Notes under the pieces: generated by a model
Seen by the model: only the letters and a program-made list of their open reading frames with translations
What the model was told of the DNA's origin: nothing
Databases searched by the model: none
From: Erythrobacter sp.
GTDB taxonomy: Bacteria > Pseudomonadota > Alphaproteobacteria > Sphingomonadales > Sphingomonadaceae
Assembly: GCA_009993635.1 (NCBI GenBank)
Contig: JAACTC010000008.1
Span: forward strand, 1 to 64,000
DNA: 64,000 nucleotides
Direction of reading: 5' to 3'
In this document: piece by piece, positions 34,486 through 52,129 of the stretch
Numbering within the stretch: position 1 is the first letter of the stretch
How the letters are laid out: every line of letters begins with the position of its first letter
Program-made: the position numbers and the translations under genes

Positions 34486-35946
34486 ATGCCCAAGCTCGAT
34501 CCGCGCAACCGCAAGGTGAAAATCCTCGCCACCATCGGCCCCGCCAGCCGTGATCCCGAAATGCTCCGCCGCCTCCTGAAGGCTGGCGTCGACGCCTTCC
34601 GGGTCAACATGAGCCACGGCGATCAGGCGACCCACGCCGAAACGATCGCCGCGATCCGCGCGCTGGAGGAGGAATTCGACCACCCGATCGCGATCCTGGC
34701 CGACCTGCAGGGGCCGAAGCTGCGCGTGGGCACGTTCAAGGACGGCAAGGCGGTGATCCGCCATTCGGGGCACTTCACGCTCGACACCAATCCCGAACCG
34801 GGCGACGACACGCGCGTGCAGCTGCCGCACCCCGAGCTGTTCGGCATCCTCGAAAAGGGCCAGCGGCTGCTGATCAACGACGGCAAGATCCGCCTGAAGG
34901 TGATCAGGGCCGAAAAGGACTCGATCCTGTGCTCGGCCGAAGTCGGCGGGGTGATTTCGGATCGCAAGGGCGTGAACGTGCCCGACGCCGAAGTGCCGAT
35001 CCCCGCGTTGACGGACAAGGACCGCAAAGACCTCGCCTTCGCGTGCGATCAGGGGGCGGACTGGATCGCGCTCAGCTTCGTTCAGCGGCCCGAGGACGTG
35101 GCCGAAGCGCGCAAGCTTATGCGTGCGACCGACGGCGTGATGCCCGCGCTGTGCGCGAAGATCGAGAAGCCCAGCGCGGTGCGCCGGCTGGACGAGATCG
35201 TGGAGCTATCCGACGGGATCATGGTGGCGCGCGGCGATCTGGGCGTGGAGCTCGATCCCGAAGACGTCCCGCCCTTGCAGAAGAAGATCGTCGATCTCAC
35301 CCGGCAGGCGGGCAAGCCGGTGATCGTGGCGACGCAGATGCTCGAATCGATGATCGAGAGCCCTGCACCGACCCGTGCCGAAGTGTCCGACGTGGCCAAT
35401 GCGGTGTACGACGGGGCGGATGCGGTGATGCTGAGCGCGGAAACCGCGGCGGGCGAATGGCCGGAAGAAACCGTTACCATCATGGACCGGATCGTCGCCA
35501 AGGTTGAACGCGACGAGGGCTATCGCAAGCGGATGAATTACCTCGAAACGAAGGCGGACCCGACCACGGCCGACGCGCTCAGCCATGCCTGTTCGACCAT
35601 CGCCGAAACGGTCAGCATCAGCGCGATCACCGTGTTCACCTTTTCCGGTTCGACCGCGCGCCGCGTTGCGCGCGAACGGCCATCGGTCCCCATGCTGGTG
35701 CTGACCCCGCAGAAACGGGTCGCCCGCCGTGTCGCGCTGCTTTGGGGATCGCACGCCGTGGTGACGCGCGATATCGAAACTTTCGAAGAGATGATCGGCA
35801 AGGGCAAGCGCATGGCGCTGCGTCACGGTTTCGGCCAGGCGGGCAGCAAGCTGATCGTGCTCGCCGGCGTGCCCTTCGGAACGCCCGGCAGCACCAACCT
35901 GCTGCATGTCGTTTCCCTGAGCGGGGACGAACTGAAGGGGCGCTAG
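34486..35946 (+). CDS. pyk: Pyruvate kinase
   Basis: A 486-residue glycolytic enzyme converting phosphoenolpyruvate and ADP to pyruvate and ATP. Hallmarks: NMSHGD near residue 43, the phosphate-binding MVARGDLGVE (about 246-255), and PTRAEVSDVANAVYDGADAVMLSAETA. A C-terminal allosteric domain is present (ending TPGSTNLLHVVSL). Length fits type I enzymes. The ATG at 34486 lies shortly after CCATGG; an internal ATG is unlikely. Confidence 0.97.
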   Translation: MPKLDPRNRKVKILATIGPASRDPEMLRRLLKAGVDAFRVNMSHGDQATHAETIAAIRALEEEFDHPIAILADLQGPKLRVGTFKDGKAVIRHSGHFTLDTNPEPGDDTRVQLPHPELFGILEKGQRLLINDGKIRLKVIRAEKDSILCSAEVGGVISDRKGVNVPDAEVPIPALTDKDRKDLAFACDQGADWIALSFVQRPEDVAEARKLMRATDGVMPALCAKIEKPSAVRRLDEIVELSDGIMVARGDLGVELDPEDVPPLQKKIVDLTRQAGKPVIVATQMLESMIESPAPTRAEVSDVANAVYDGADAVMLSAETAAGEWPEETVTIMDRIVAKVERDEGYRKRMNYLETKADPTTADALSHACSTIAETVSISAITVFTFSGSTARRVARERPSVPMLVLTPQKRVARRVALLWGSHAVVTRDIETFEEMIGKGKRMALRHGFGQAGSKLIVLAGVPFGTPGSTNLLHVVSLSGDELKGR

Positions 35947-36050
35947 GCGGGGTCCGTTTCGCGGCCCGAAATCGCCGCGAAAATCCGCCGCACATAACCA
36001 AACCTTTATCCTATCGCTGTACCCCTTTCGCGCATGAGAAGAGGGCGACA

Positions 36051-37211
36051 GTGGCAATAGCGGTAGACCTGCACCTGATGATCCTCGGCCTGATCTTCGG
36101 ATTGGGCCTTGTATCGCTGTTGGTCCATTTCTCGCTGGGGCGCGGACAGGCGCTCGGCTGGCTGGCCTCGGGCCTGCTGTGCGTGGCGGTCGAATTGCTC
36201 GTCCTGCGCTATGGCGCGCGCTCGCAGCTGGGTGCCGCGTCGCTCGCCATGCTCGTGCCCGCGATCTATTTCTGCTCCTCGCAGGCCGTCCGCCATGCCA
36301 CCGGTCTTGGGCCCACCAGCCGCCGGGTGACCATCGGCATGATTGCGCTGGCCGCGCTGTCACTGCTGCTTTTGGCGACATCCTTGCCGCCCACGCTGCA
36401 ATACGTGCCTTTGCAGCTGGCGAGCATTTTCGTCTTTTTGGACACGACCCTGGCGCTTGCCCGGAAGCACCAGCGGACCCCGCTGGAACACGGCCTGCTG
36501 GTGCTGGGCTTCCTCGTGCTGGCAGGGGTGATCGTTCGCGTTCCGCTGTTCCCCGCCATGCTGGGCCAGCCGACGCCGTGGGCTCCGCTCGACGCGGTGC
36601 TGTTCGAACGCGTCTTCATCCAGAGCATGGGCGTGCTCAACGCAGGCCTTGCCATCCTGCTGGTTGCGCGGATCGTGACCACGGTCATCGCCGACTACCG
36701 ACACAGCTCGGAACGCGATGGATTGACCGAACTGCTCAATCGCCGCGCGTTCGATGCGCTGGTGGACACGCCTGCGACCGCTCGCGGGGCGATCGTCATG
36801 TGCGATATCGACCGGTTCAAGGCGATCAACGATTCCTACGGCCACCATGTGGGCGACGAGGTGATCCGATCCTTCGCCGGCATGTTGAGCCTGCATTGCG
36901 ATCATGCGGGGCGCGTGGGTGGCGAGGAGTTTGCGCTGCTGCTGCTGGATAGCAGCCACGAAGAGGCGGTGGCGCAGGCCGAAGCGGTCCGCCGCGCGTT
37001 CAACCGCCTGTCCCACCCGGCGATCGAGCCCGGTACCCGGCTCAGCGCGAGCTTCGGCGTTGCGGCGTTCGAGGCCGGTTCGCGCATTCGCGATGCGATG
37101 CGAAGCGCCGACCGGGCGCTCTATTCGGCGAAGCGAAACGGGCGCAACCGTGTGGCGGTTGCCGAGGAGGCCGCTCCGCTGCCGGAAGCGGTCCTTTCTG
37201 CGGCGGCATAA
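36051..37211 (+). CDS. Membrane diguanylate cyclase (GGDEF)
   Basis: A 386-residue protein. About seven hydrophobic helices (5-205) precede a GGDEF domain (about 215-375) with CDIDRFKAINDSYGHHVGDE and the active-site GGEEF (about residue 290). It should make c-di-GMP. The product inhibition site (RxxD upstream of GGEEF) is not evident. The first ATG in frame is late; GTG at 36051 with GAGG 6 nt upstream is the best start. Unlinked to pyk by any visible promoter sharing. Confidence 0.88.
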   Translation: MAIAVDLHLMILGLIFGLGLVSLLVHFSLGRGQALGWLASGLLCVAVELLVLRYGARSQLGAASLAMLVPAIYFCSSQAVRHATGLGPTSRRVTIGMIALAALSLLLLATSLPPTLQYVPLQLASIFVFLDTTLALARKHQRTPLEHGLLVLGFLVLAGVIVRVPLFPAMLGQPTPWAPLDAVLFERVFIQSMGVLNAGLAILLVARIVTTVIADYRHSSERDGLTELLNRRAFDALVDTPATARGAIVMCDIDRFKAINDSYGHHVGDEVIRSFAGMLSLHCDHAGRVGGEEFALLLLDSSHEEAVAQAEAVRRAFNRLSHPAIEPGTRLSASFGVAAFEAGSRIRDAMRSADRALYSAKRNGRNRVAVAEEAAPLPEAVLSAAA

Positions 37212-37298
37212 CCGGCCGCAGCGCGTGCAAATCCACCGGGGCGCGTACCCGCAGGCGTCAGGCGATCAGCTGATTTCGAGGGCCAAGCGGGCGATGTG

Positions 37299-38318
37299 CT
37301 AGCGCGCCGTCCGCTCCAGCCCCGCAAGAAACGCCGCAACGTTGGCGCCCAGTGCGTCGACCGCGTAGCCGCCTTCCATCGCCACCAGCGTGGGCAGGCC
37401 CAGCGCGGCCACCGCCTCGCCCATCGCAGTGTAATCTTCGCGCTGCAGCCTGAAATGCGAAATCGGGTCTTGGGCGAAGGTATCCGCGCCGTAGGAGACG
37501 ATCAGCAGGTCGGCCCCGTGCGCGCGCACCGCTGCCAGCGCGGGTTGCAGCGCGGGGGCATAGCCCGCCCAGTCGGTGCCCTGCGGCAGCGGCAGGTTGA
37601 GCGTTGCGCCCTCGCCCGGTCCCTCGCCACGCTCGTCCGCGTGGCCCCAGTAGAAGGGAAAATCGGTCTTCGGGTCGGCGTGGATCGAGGCGAACAGCAC
37701 CTCGCCATCAGTGTAGAAAATGTCCTGCGTGCCGTTGCCGTGATGGTAATCGACATCGAGAATCGCGACCCGGCGCACGCCCCGCGCCTGCGCCGCCCGC
37801 GCCGCGATGGCCACGTTGTTGAGGTAGCAATAGCCGCCCATGTAATCGGCCCCGCAATGATGGCCCGGCGGGCGGCACAGTGCGAAGGCGGCGGAATCCC
37901 CGCCCAGCACCGCGTCGAGCGCGGTCAGCGCAGCCTGCACGCCGCCATACGCCGCGCGCCAGGTATCGGCGGCGATGGGTGTCGACGCATCCATCGCGTA
38001 CTGGCCGATCTTCGCGTCGATCCGATCGAGATCGAGCACGCGCCGCGCGACGACCGGGAAGACGTAGCCCATCGCATCGCCTTCGCGCCCTGCGGCGCGC
38101 CACAGATCGTGCGCCTCGCGCAGGAAGGCGACATAGGCGGGATCGTGCACCGCGAGGATCGGCTCGATTCCGAAATCGCGCGCAGGCTCCCCGGGACCAA
38201 GCGTGTTCAGGACCGCGTCGAAACGAGCGGGCACTTCGGCGTAGTCCGCCCAGCCGCCATTATGCAGCTCGCGTGTCGGGGCGTGGCGGGCCTGCGCCGG
38301 ATCGGAAAAATGCCTCAT
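37299..38318 (-). CDS. Histone deacetylase-family amidohydrolase
   Basis: A 339-residue zinc amidohydrolase of the class II HDAC / acetoin-utilisation (AcuC, acetylpolyamine) group. RPPGHH, YCYLNNVAIAA and ILDVDYHHGNGTQDIFY carry the catalytic histidines and metal-binding aspartate/histidine. A late Y(G)AD segment completes the site. Substrate is likely an acetylated small amine or protein lysine; unresolved. It is the next minus-strand gene after gltX, 7 bp apart, suggesting co-transcription. Confidence 0.93.
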   Translation of the reverse strand: MRHFSDPAQARHAPTRELHNGGWADYAEVPARFDAVLNTLGPGEPARDFGIEPILAVHDPAYVAFLREAHDLWRAAGREGDAMGYVFPVVARRVLDLDRIDAKIGQYAMDASTPIAADTWRAAYGGVQAALTALDAVLGGDSAAFALCRPPGHHCGADYMGGYCYLNNVAIAARAAQARGVRRVAILDVDYHHGNGTQDIFYTDGEVLFASIHADPKTDFPFYWGHADERGEGPGEGATLNLPLPQGTDWAGYAPALQPALAAVRAHGADLLIVSYGADTFAQDPISHFRLQREDYTAMGEAVAALGLPTLVAMEGGYAVDALGANVAAFLAGLERTAR

Positions 38319-38325
38319 GAAAACC

Positions 38326-39717
38326 CTAGCCAGCCGCCCGTTGCAGCCGTGCGCGCGCTTCCTGCTCGCCGATCAGCGGCAGCAGCTCGCCCATGTCGGG
38401 GCCGTGATCCATCCCGGTCAGCGCCTGGCGCAGCGGCAGGAACAATTGCTTGCCCTTGCGCCCGGTGCTGTCCTTCAATGCAATGGTGAGCGCACGCCAC
38501 GGGTCGTCGCCCCATTCCAGCGCGCCGGCGGCCTCGGCCAGATAGGCCTTGTCCTCCTCCGAAAAGTCGGGCTGCTCGATCGGGCCGGTGACCAGCCGCC
38601 ACCATTCGGCGGCTTCGGACACGCGGGTAAGGTTGGGGCGGATCGCGTGCCAGCCCGCCTCGTCGATCCCCTCCGGCAGGCGGTCCTGCACCTCGGCGAA
38701 ATCCATCTGGTGCACGATGGCGGTGTTCAGCCGCTCCAGCTCGGGATCGTCGAACCTGGCGGGTGCGCGGCCGAAGGTGGCCAGATCGAAAGTCTCGATC
38801 AGGTGCCGGCGATCGGCAATCGGTTCGACCGGCTTGCTGGTGCCCAGCCGTGCCAGCAGCGAAAGGATCGCTTCGGGCTCGATCCCCTGTTCGCGCAGCG
38901 CCTCGCAAGAGAGCGAGCCGAGGCGCTTGGATAGCTTGCCCTCCCTGCCCACGAGCAATGCGGTGTGGCCGAAGCGCGGAAAGCTATCGACGACGTCGCA
39001 ATGCTCCGGCCCGACGCCCGCGGTGTGCAATGCGGAGAACATCTGCAGCTGGACCGCAGTGTTGGAGACGTGATCTTCGCCGCGCAGGACGTCCGTCACC
39101 CCCATGTCGAGATCGTCGACCACGCTGGGCAACATGTAGAGCCAGCTGCCATCCGCGCGGCGAATGACGGGATCGGACAGCTGGGCGGGGTCGAATTTCT
39201 GCGAGCCGCGCACGCGGTCCGCCCAGTCGATGAATTCGTCGTGGTCGAGCCGAAAGCGCCAGTGCGGCGCTATGCCCTGCTCTTCGTAATCCGCGCGCTG
39301 TTCGTCGGTCAGGTCGAGCGCGGCACGGTCGTAGATCGGCGGCAGCCCCCGGCCCAGCGCGATCTTGCGCTTGAGCTCCAGCTCCTGCGCGGTCTCGTAG
39401 GCGGGATAGACGCGGCCGGCATCGCGCAGCCTGACGAAGGCGTTTTCGTACAGGTCCAGCCGTTCCGACTGGCGATACTCGGCATCGGGCTCCAGCCCCA
39501 GCCATGCCATATCCGTGCGGATTGCCTCGACGTATTCCTCGCGGCTGCGTTCGGCATCGGTGTCGTCGATGCGCAGAAGGAAGCGCCCGGTTCCGTCCCC
39601 ATCCCCGTCCGCGTCCCCGTCGCCCTTCCGGGCGAGCAGCCAGTTATGCAGCGCGGTGCGCAGGTTGCCGACATGCAGGCGGCCCGTGGGCGATGGCGCG
39701 AAGCGGGTTACGATCAT
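38326..39717 (-). CDS. gltX: Glutamate--tRNA ligase
   Basis: A 463-residue class I aminoacyl-tRNA synthetase. HVGN is the HIGH motif (15-24 region: RFAPSPTGRLHVGNLRTAL), and GKLSKRLG is KMSKS. Length is normal. There is a run of alternating Asp/Gly (about residues 33-44, KGDGDADGDGDGTG), about eight residues longer than the usual GGKF-type loop and encoded by G/T-C-C hexamers. It probably lies on a surface loop near the Rossmann core. Alphaproteobacteria may have two gltX genes, so substrate specificity is inferred. Confidence 0.95.
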   Translation of the reverse strand: MIVTRFAPSPTGRLHVGNLRTALHNWLLARKGDGDADGDGDGTGRFLLRIDDTDAERSREEYVEAIRTDMAWLGLEPDAEYRQSERLDLYENAFVRLRDAGRVYPAYETAQELELKRKIALGRGLPPIYDRAALDLTDEQRADYEEQGIAPHWRFRLDHDEFIDWADRVRGSQKFDPAQLSDPVIRRADGSWLYMLPSVVDDLDMGVTDVLRGEDHVSNTAVQLQMFSALHTAGVGPEHCDVVDSFPRFGHTALLVGREGKLSKRLGSLSCEALREQGIEPEAILSLLARLGTSKPVEPIADRRHLIETFDLATFGRAPARFDDPELERLNTAIVHQMDFAEVQDRLPEGIDEAGWHAIRPNLTRVSEAAEWWRLVTGPIEQPDFSEEDKAYLAEAAGALEWGDDPWRALTIALKDSTGRKGKQLFLPLRQALTGMDHGPDMGELLPLIGEQEARARLQRAAG

Positions 39718-39773
39718 GGCGATTACCGCTACTCCCGCGCTCGTCGCCCTTCAAGCGTGTGTCGCGGCGGCAG

Positions 39774-42083
39774 TCAGGCGACGTTGCTGCGAATTGGGTG
39801 GATGTTCGACCCGAGCGACTTCTGCGTCGGCCATTGGGCGGGCGCGGCCACGGGCTGGGCCGCCTGCTGCGGCTCGATCGGTCGCGAGATGAAATAGCCC
39901 TGCGCTTCCTTGCATCCGTGGCGCCTGAGCCAGTCGTACTGTTCGCGCGTTTCGACGCCTTCGGCGGTCGTCTCCATGCCCAGCGCCCCGGCCAGCATGA
40001 TGACGTTGCGCACGATCGCCTCGCAATCGTCGCGCTCCAGCATTTCGGAGACGAAACATCGGTCGATCTTGATCTTGTCGAACGGAAACGCGCGCAGGTA
40101 ATTGAGCGAGGAATAACCGGTGCCGAAATCGTCCAGCGCGATGCGCAGGCCCAGCTCGCGCAGGCGGTGCAGCATCTGCACGTTCGCCTCGCTATCGTGC
40201 ATCAGCGCGCTCTCGGTGATTTCGATCTCGACCCGCTGCGGGTCGATCTGCGCGTTGGCGATCGCGCTGGTGAGCACGTTGATCAGATTGGGATTGCGCA
40301 TCTGGATCGGCGACAGGTTGATCGCGATCCGGTGCGGTTCTTCCCAGCTCGCCGCCTCGTGGATCGCATGGCGGATGATCCATTCGCCCAGCGGGATGAT
40401 CAGGCCGGTTTCTTCCGCGATGTCGATGAATTCGCCCGGCAGGATCCGCCCGCGTACCGGATGTTCCCACCGCACCAGCGTTTCCTTGCCGGTCCATTCG
40501 CCGGTCTTCAGGCAGACCTGCGGCTGGTAGACCAGCGTGAACTGCCCCTCCGTGATCGCGGTGCGCATATCCAGCTCCAGATCGCGCCGGGTGCGTTGCT
40601 GCTGGGTGAGCGAGGCATCGTAATCGGCGAAAGTAGAGCGGCCCGCGCGCTTGGCGGCGTAAAGCGCCAGATCGGCCTGGCGCATCAGCTCTTCCCGATC
40701 GAGGCCGCGCACTTCGGCCACGGCGACCCCGACCGACGCGGATACGCGCACCGTCTGATCGATCAGGTTGAAGGGCTTGGCCATCTCGTCGACGATCCGC
40801 TGGGCGCAGGCGTGCACCGCGCTCAGGTCGGCCACGCGGGTCAGCAGTACGGCGAATTCGTCACCCCCCAGCCGCGCCGCCAGATCGTGCTCGCGCACGG
40901 TGGCGGCGATCCGGCCTCCCGCTGCCTTGACCAGTTCGTCTCCGATCCGGTGGCCCAGCGTGTCGTTGACAGATTTGAAGTGATCGAGGTCGATGTAAAG
41001 CAGCGCGATCTGCCGGTTCTTCACCTGACCGCCGATGATGTCATCCAGCGTTTCGTTGAACAGGTGGCGGTTCGCCAGCCCCGACAGCGTATCGTACCGG
41101 GCGAGCCGCGCGACGCGCTGTTCGGCCTGCCGCCCTGCGGTAACATCGCGCAACACACCGCGCATCAGGCCATCGCCGGTCGGATTGCCCGAAATCGACC
41201 AGAAATGCGGTTCGTCGCCCACCTTGATTTCAAGCACCAGGTCACGGAAGGCCGCACGCTCCAGCATCAGCCCGGCCAGCTTCTCGCGTGCCGGGCTGGC
41301 TTCGAACAGGCCGACGAGCTCGCGCCCTTCGAGGAAATCGCGATCGAGGCCGGCGGCATGGCCGAAGCGTTCGCACACGTTGACCAGGCAATGCCCCTCA
41401 TCGACTTCCCACAGCCAGTCTGACGACGAAGCTTCGTATTCATGCAGCAGCAGTTTGACCGTTTCAGAGGTCAGCTGCTGGTCGATCTGTTCGCGCAGGT
41501 GTGCCTCGTACTCGCGCGACTGCCGCCACGATGCCCGGATCAGCGCCAGCCCGAAGACCACCGCAAGCACGAAGGACGGCCACGATACCTTGTCCGTCAG
41601 GGTGAAAGAAAGGACCGCCGCCGCGATCATGGAGGCCGCGAGATAGGTCGTCAGCGGCTTGGGAAGCGGACGATAGGCGATGACGGAGGATGCCATCAGG
41701 CCCGCGGTAAGCACCGCGAAGAAGACCGGATGGTTTTCGAACAGGGTCGGGAACAGCAGCACCGCACCGGCGACCCAGAGGATGCTCTCGATATTGGCGT
41801 AGAGCTGCAGCTTGCCGTTGAAAGTCTGGAAGTGGTTGACGTCAATCGTATCGGGATAGAAGTCGAGGGTGATGTTCCACCGGCACGCGTTGCAGACCGC
41901 GATCGCCGCCGCCCAGACGAAGGCGAACAGCGAGGCAGGATGGCCCCAGACGCCCACCGCGCAGGCAAAGGCCGCAAAGGAATGGAGGGCACAAAGGAGG
42001 GGCAGGTGGGATACGAATTCCCGAAGACGCCAGGCCAGCAACAGGTTCTGCTCGCCCATGATCGCCAACTGTTTTTGAATCAC
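39774..42083 (-). CDS. PAS-GGDEF-EAL c-di-GMP signalling protein
   Basis: A 769-residue protein. About six membrane helices (30-200), a PAS-like region (about 225-330), a GGDEF domain with GGDEF (about 415, LGGDEFAVL) and an EAL domain. EAL residues are seen as ETLVRWEHP, NLSPIQ, EITESALM, DDFGTGYSS and EGVET, with the glutamates and DD needed for phosphodiesterase activity. ETL replaces EAL but keeps the glutamate. Net activity cannot be decided. A GTG start at 42083 is preferred because AGGAGG precedes it; the first ATG is at 42059. Confidence 0.9.
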   Translation of the reverse strand: MIQKQLAIMGEQNLLLAWRLREFVSHLPLLCALHSFAAFACAVGVWGHPASLFAFVWAAAIAVCNACRWNITLDFYPDTIDVNHFQTFNGKLQLYANIESILWVAGAVLLFPTLFENHPVFFAVLTAGLMASSVIAYRPLPKPLTTYLAASMIAAAVLSFTLTDKVSWPSFVLAVVFGLALIRASWRQSREYEAHLREQIDQQLTSETVKLLLHEYEASSSDWLWEVDEGHCLVNVCERFGHAAGLDRDFLEGRELVGLFEASPAREKLAGLMLERAAFRDLVLEIKVGDEPHFWSISGNPTGDGLMRGVLRDVTAGRQAEQRVARLARYDTLSGLANRHLFNETLDDIIGGQVKNRQIALLYIDLDHFKSVNDTLGHRIGDELVKAAGGRIAATVREHDLAARLGGDEFAVLLTRVADLSAVHACAQRIVDEMAKPFNLIDQTVRVSASVGVAVAEVRGLDREELMRQADLALYAAKRAGRSTFADYDASLTQQQRTRRDLELDMRTAITEGQFTLVYQPQVCLKTGEWTGKETLVRWEHPVRGRILPGEFIDIAEETGLIIPLGEWIIRHAIHEAASWEEPHRIAINLSPIQMRNPNLINVLTSAIANAQIDPQRVEIEITESALMHDSEANVQMLHRLRELGLRIALDDFGTGYSSLNYLRAFPFDKIKIDRCFVSEMLERDDCEAIVRNVIMLAGALGMETTAEGVETREQYDWLRRHGCKEAQGYFISRPIEPQQAAQPVAAPAQWPTQKSLGSNIHPIRSNVA

Positions 42084-42252
42084 GCGGCTCTCCTCCTCGA
42101 GGAAAGCGACTAGCTCGAATTTCTTAAGGGAAGATCAAGCACATAGCACATGCTACGCCCTAAATCGCGACCGCGCGCGAATTTATCGAACAAAATCAGG
42201 CGAGGCACATGGAAAAGTTTGCAACTGCACGCGTTTCTACTTCATCCAACGC

Positions 42253-42747
42253 TTACTGGCCGAACAGCGTCAGGCTATGCCCCCTGCCGGACAGTCGCAC
42301 CCCGTTCTGCGGCGTCCGCTCGATCCGGTCGGCGGCGCGGATCGCGGCCATTACCTCCGGCAGGCGCTCGGGCAGGCCGATCGCGCACACAGCCACTGCC
42401 GCGTCCGCCCCGGTGCCCGCCTCGGCGGTGGGAGGTGCTGGCGGTGGCACACTTTCGAAGCGATTTGCGTCGATCCGGTACCGCACGGCCTGCGCCGCGC
42501 ACCGCGGCTCCCACCAGATTTCGCTATCGTCTGCGCTCAGCGCGATCCCATAGGCCTCGTCGAATTCCTCGCCGTCGAGCCCCGCGACGCGCCATTCTCC
42601 GGCGAGCGTCACCGGGGCATCGGCCGGGCCGTCGGCCTGCTGCATATCCGCAGTCTCCGCAGCTTCGGGCAATGCGGGCGCGGGCTGCGTGCGGTCACAC
42701 GCGGCGAGCAGGAGGAGGGCGGAACATAGGCAGAGCGGGCGGAGCAT
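42253..42747 (-). CDS. Putative lipoprotein (164 aa)
   Basis: A 164-residue protein with signal peptide and lipobox (LLLLAAC, cysteine about 17), a Pro/Ala-rich acidic linker and a C-terminal domain beginning LAGEWRVAGLDGEEF. This start is like META/HslJ-type domains, but the match is partial. No further motif is clear. It stands between the GGDEF-EAL gene and the rpoC terminator and has no obvious partner. Confidence 0.7.
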   Translation of the reverse strand: MLRPLCLCSALLLLAACDRTQPAPALPEAAETADMQQADGPADAPVTLAGEWRVAGLDGEEFDEAYGIALSADDSEIWWEPRCAAQAVRYRIDANRFESVPPPAPPTAEAGTGADAAVAVCAIGLPERLPEVMAAIRAADRIERTPQNGVRLSGRGHSLTLFGQ

Positions 42748-42884
42748 GGGTCTTCAACGCATATTGGCGCAAGAAGGCTCCCCGATTGGCGCGGGGCGCC
42801 GCCGGGGCACGGACCCGTCCTTCGCAGCTGTGCCTGGCAAGCGACCGGGAGAAGCTGCTCCATGGCGAAACGCGCGCGCCTGAA

Positions 42885-42919
42885 CGAAAGAAGCCCGGGA
42901 AGATCGCTCTTCCCGGGCT
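42885..42919 (-). terminator. Rho-independent terminator of rpoBC
   Basis: A 12-bp perfect stem (42892-42903 with 42908-42919), TCGC loop, followed on the minus strand by TTCTTTCG. It lies 25 bp after the rpoC stop. Confidence 0.85.
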
Positions 42920-42943
42920 CCGTTTCATCATGTGGCGGCAGGC

Positions 42944-47296
<4,353 letters not shown>

Positions 47297-47370
47297 TTCT
47301 CACATCCCTTTGAGGGGAAAACAGGGGGCGGAGGGGACGGGCGACCCGCGAAGGGCCGCCCCGCCTCCCG

Positions 47371-51570
<4,200 letters not shown>

Positions 51571-51810
51571 AAGTCGAGAGAACCTCTTTTACCGTTCCGC
51601 CACGGGCACGATGAGGACACGATGCCCTCGCCCGCACGGGGTTTGAATTTTCGCTGCACGAGGGGGTTGGCCAGAATAAAGGCGGCGATCCGGCAGGCGC
51701 GGCATGCGTCTGTCGTCAGGGATGTACCGCCGCGAGGGTCTGGCCGCGCCGCTTCCTTCCGTGGTTCCGAATCTCGCGCGTGATTCGGCCTTGCTCGAAG
51801 CTGGCGTGAG
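51571..51810 (-). other. rpoB 5' leader region
   Basis: A stretch without coding evidence. If the promoter at 51816-51844 is right, this is a 5' untranslated region of about 240 nt. A short hairpin (CCGAATC and GATTCGG with an 8-nt loop) lies around 51769-51790. No ribosomal-protein operator resemblance was found. Confidence 0.4.
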
Positions 51811-51815
51811 CGCGG

Positions 51816-51844
51816 CATGTAGGAATACGCGGGCGGATTGTCAA
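51816..51844 (-). promoter_or_regulatory. Candidate rpoBC promoter
   Basis: A perfect TTGACA on the minus strand (51844-51839) is followed after 17 nt by TACATG (51821-51816). It reads toward rpoB. It abuts the TATCG operator array that serves the divergent plus-strand module. Confidence 0.45.
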
Positions 51845-51861
51845 AGGAAGCGGGAAATTTT

Positions 51862-51945
51862 CGTTTATCGATCAGGGTCTTATCGTTTTTCGATATTTAT
51901 CGTTTGACGATAAGGCGGCGCGCGATTATTGAATATCGATATCGG
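51862..51945. promoter_or_regulatory. TATCG/CGATA operator array before the DUF2975-HTH module
   Basis: At least five inverted or palindromic TATCG units lie within 80 bp. They include the perfect TTATCGT-N3-ACGATAA (51897-51913), TATCG-N5-CGATA (51881-51895), ATCGAT (51867-51872) and ATATCGATAT (51933-51942). They lie just upstream of the plus-strand small gene and DUF2975-HTH genes. A likely target of the HTH protein or another regulator; this is inference. Confidence 0.6.
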
Positions 51946-51964
51946 ACAACAAGGAGATCGATAA

Positions 51965-52105
51965 ATGTCAGACTTCACCACCCGCATCACCGCTGCCATC
52001 GCCGCAGTCATCATCGCCACCACCAGCATGGCCGCCATCGTCACCGTACCGCCTGCCGCAAATGCCCCGGCGGTCGCCACGGTCGCGTCGCCCGAACTGG
52101 CCTGA
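51965..52105 (+). CDS. Small hydrophobic protein (46 aa)
   Basis: A 46-residue peptide with one strong hydrophobic helix (about 9-27: ITAAIAAVIIATTSMAAIV) and an Ala/Val/Pro tail. An AAGGAG box 9 nt upstream supports translation. It is the first gene downstream of the TATCG operator array and 24 bp before the DUF2975 gene. No family recognised; it may be a leader peptide or small partner. Confidence 0.55.
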   Translation: MSDFTTRITAAIAAVIIATTSMAAIVTVPPAANAPAVATVASPELA

Positions 52106-52129
52106 ACCCAAGCAAGAGGGGAATTCACC

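Noticed and set aside
35947-36050. Hairpin TTTCGCGG...CCGCGAAA after pyk
   Set aside because: Imperfect stem, no T-run on the pyk strand; not called a terminator.
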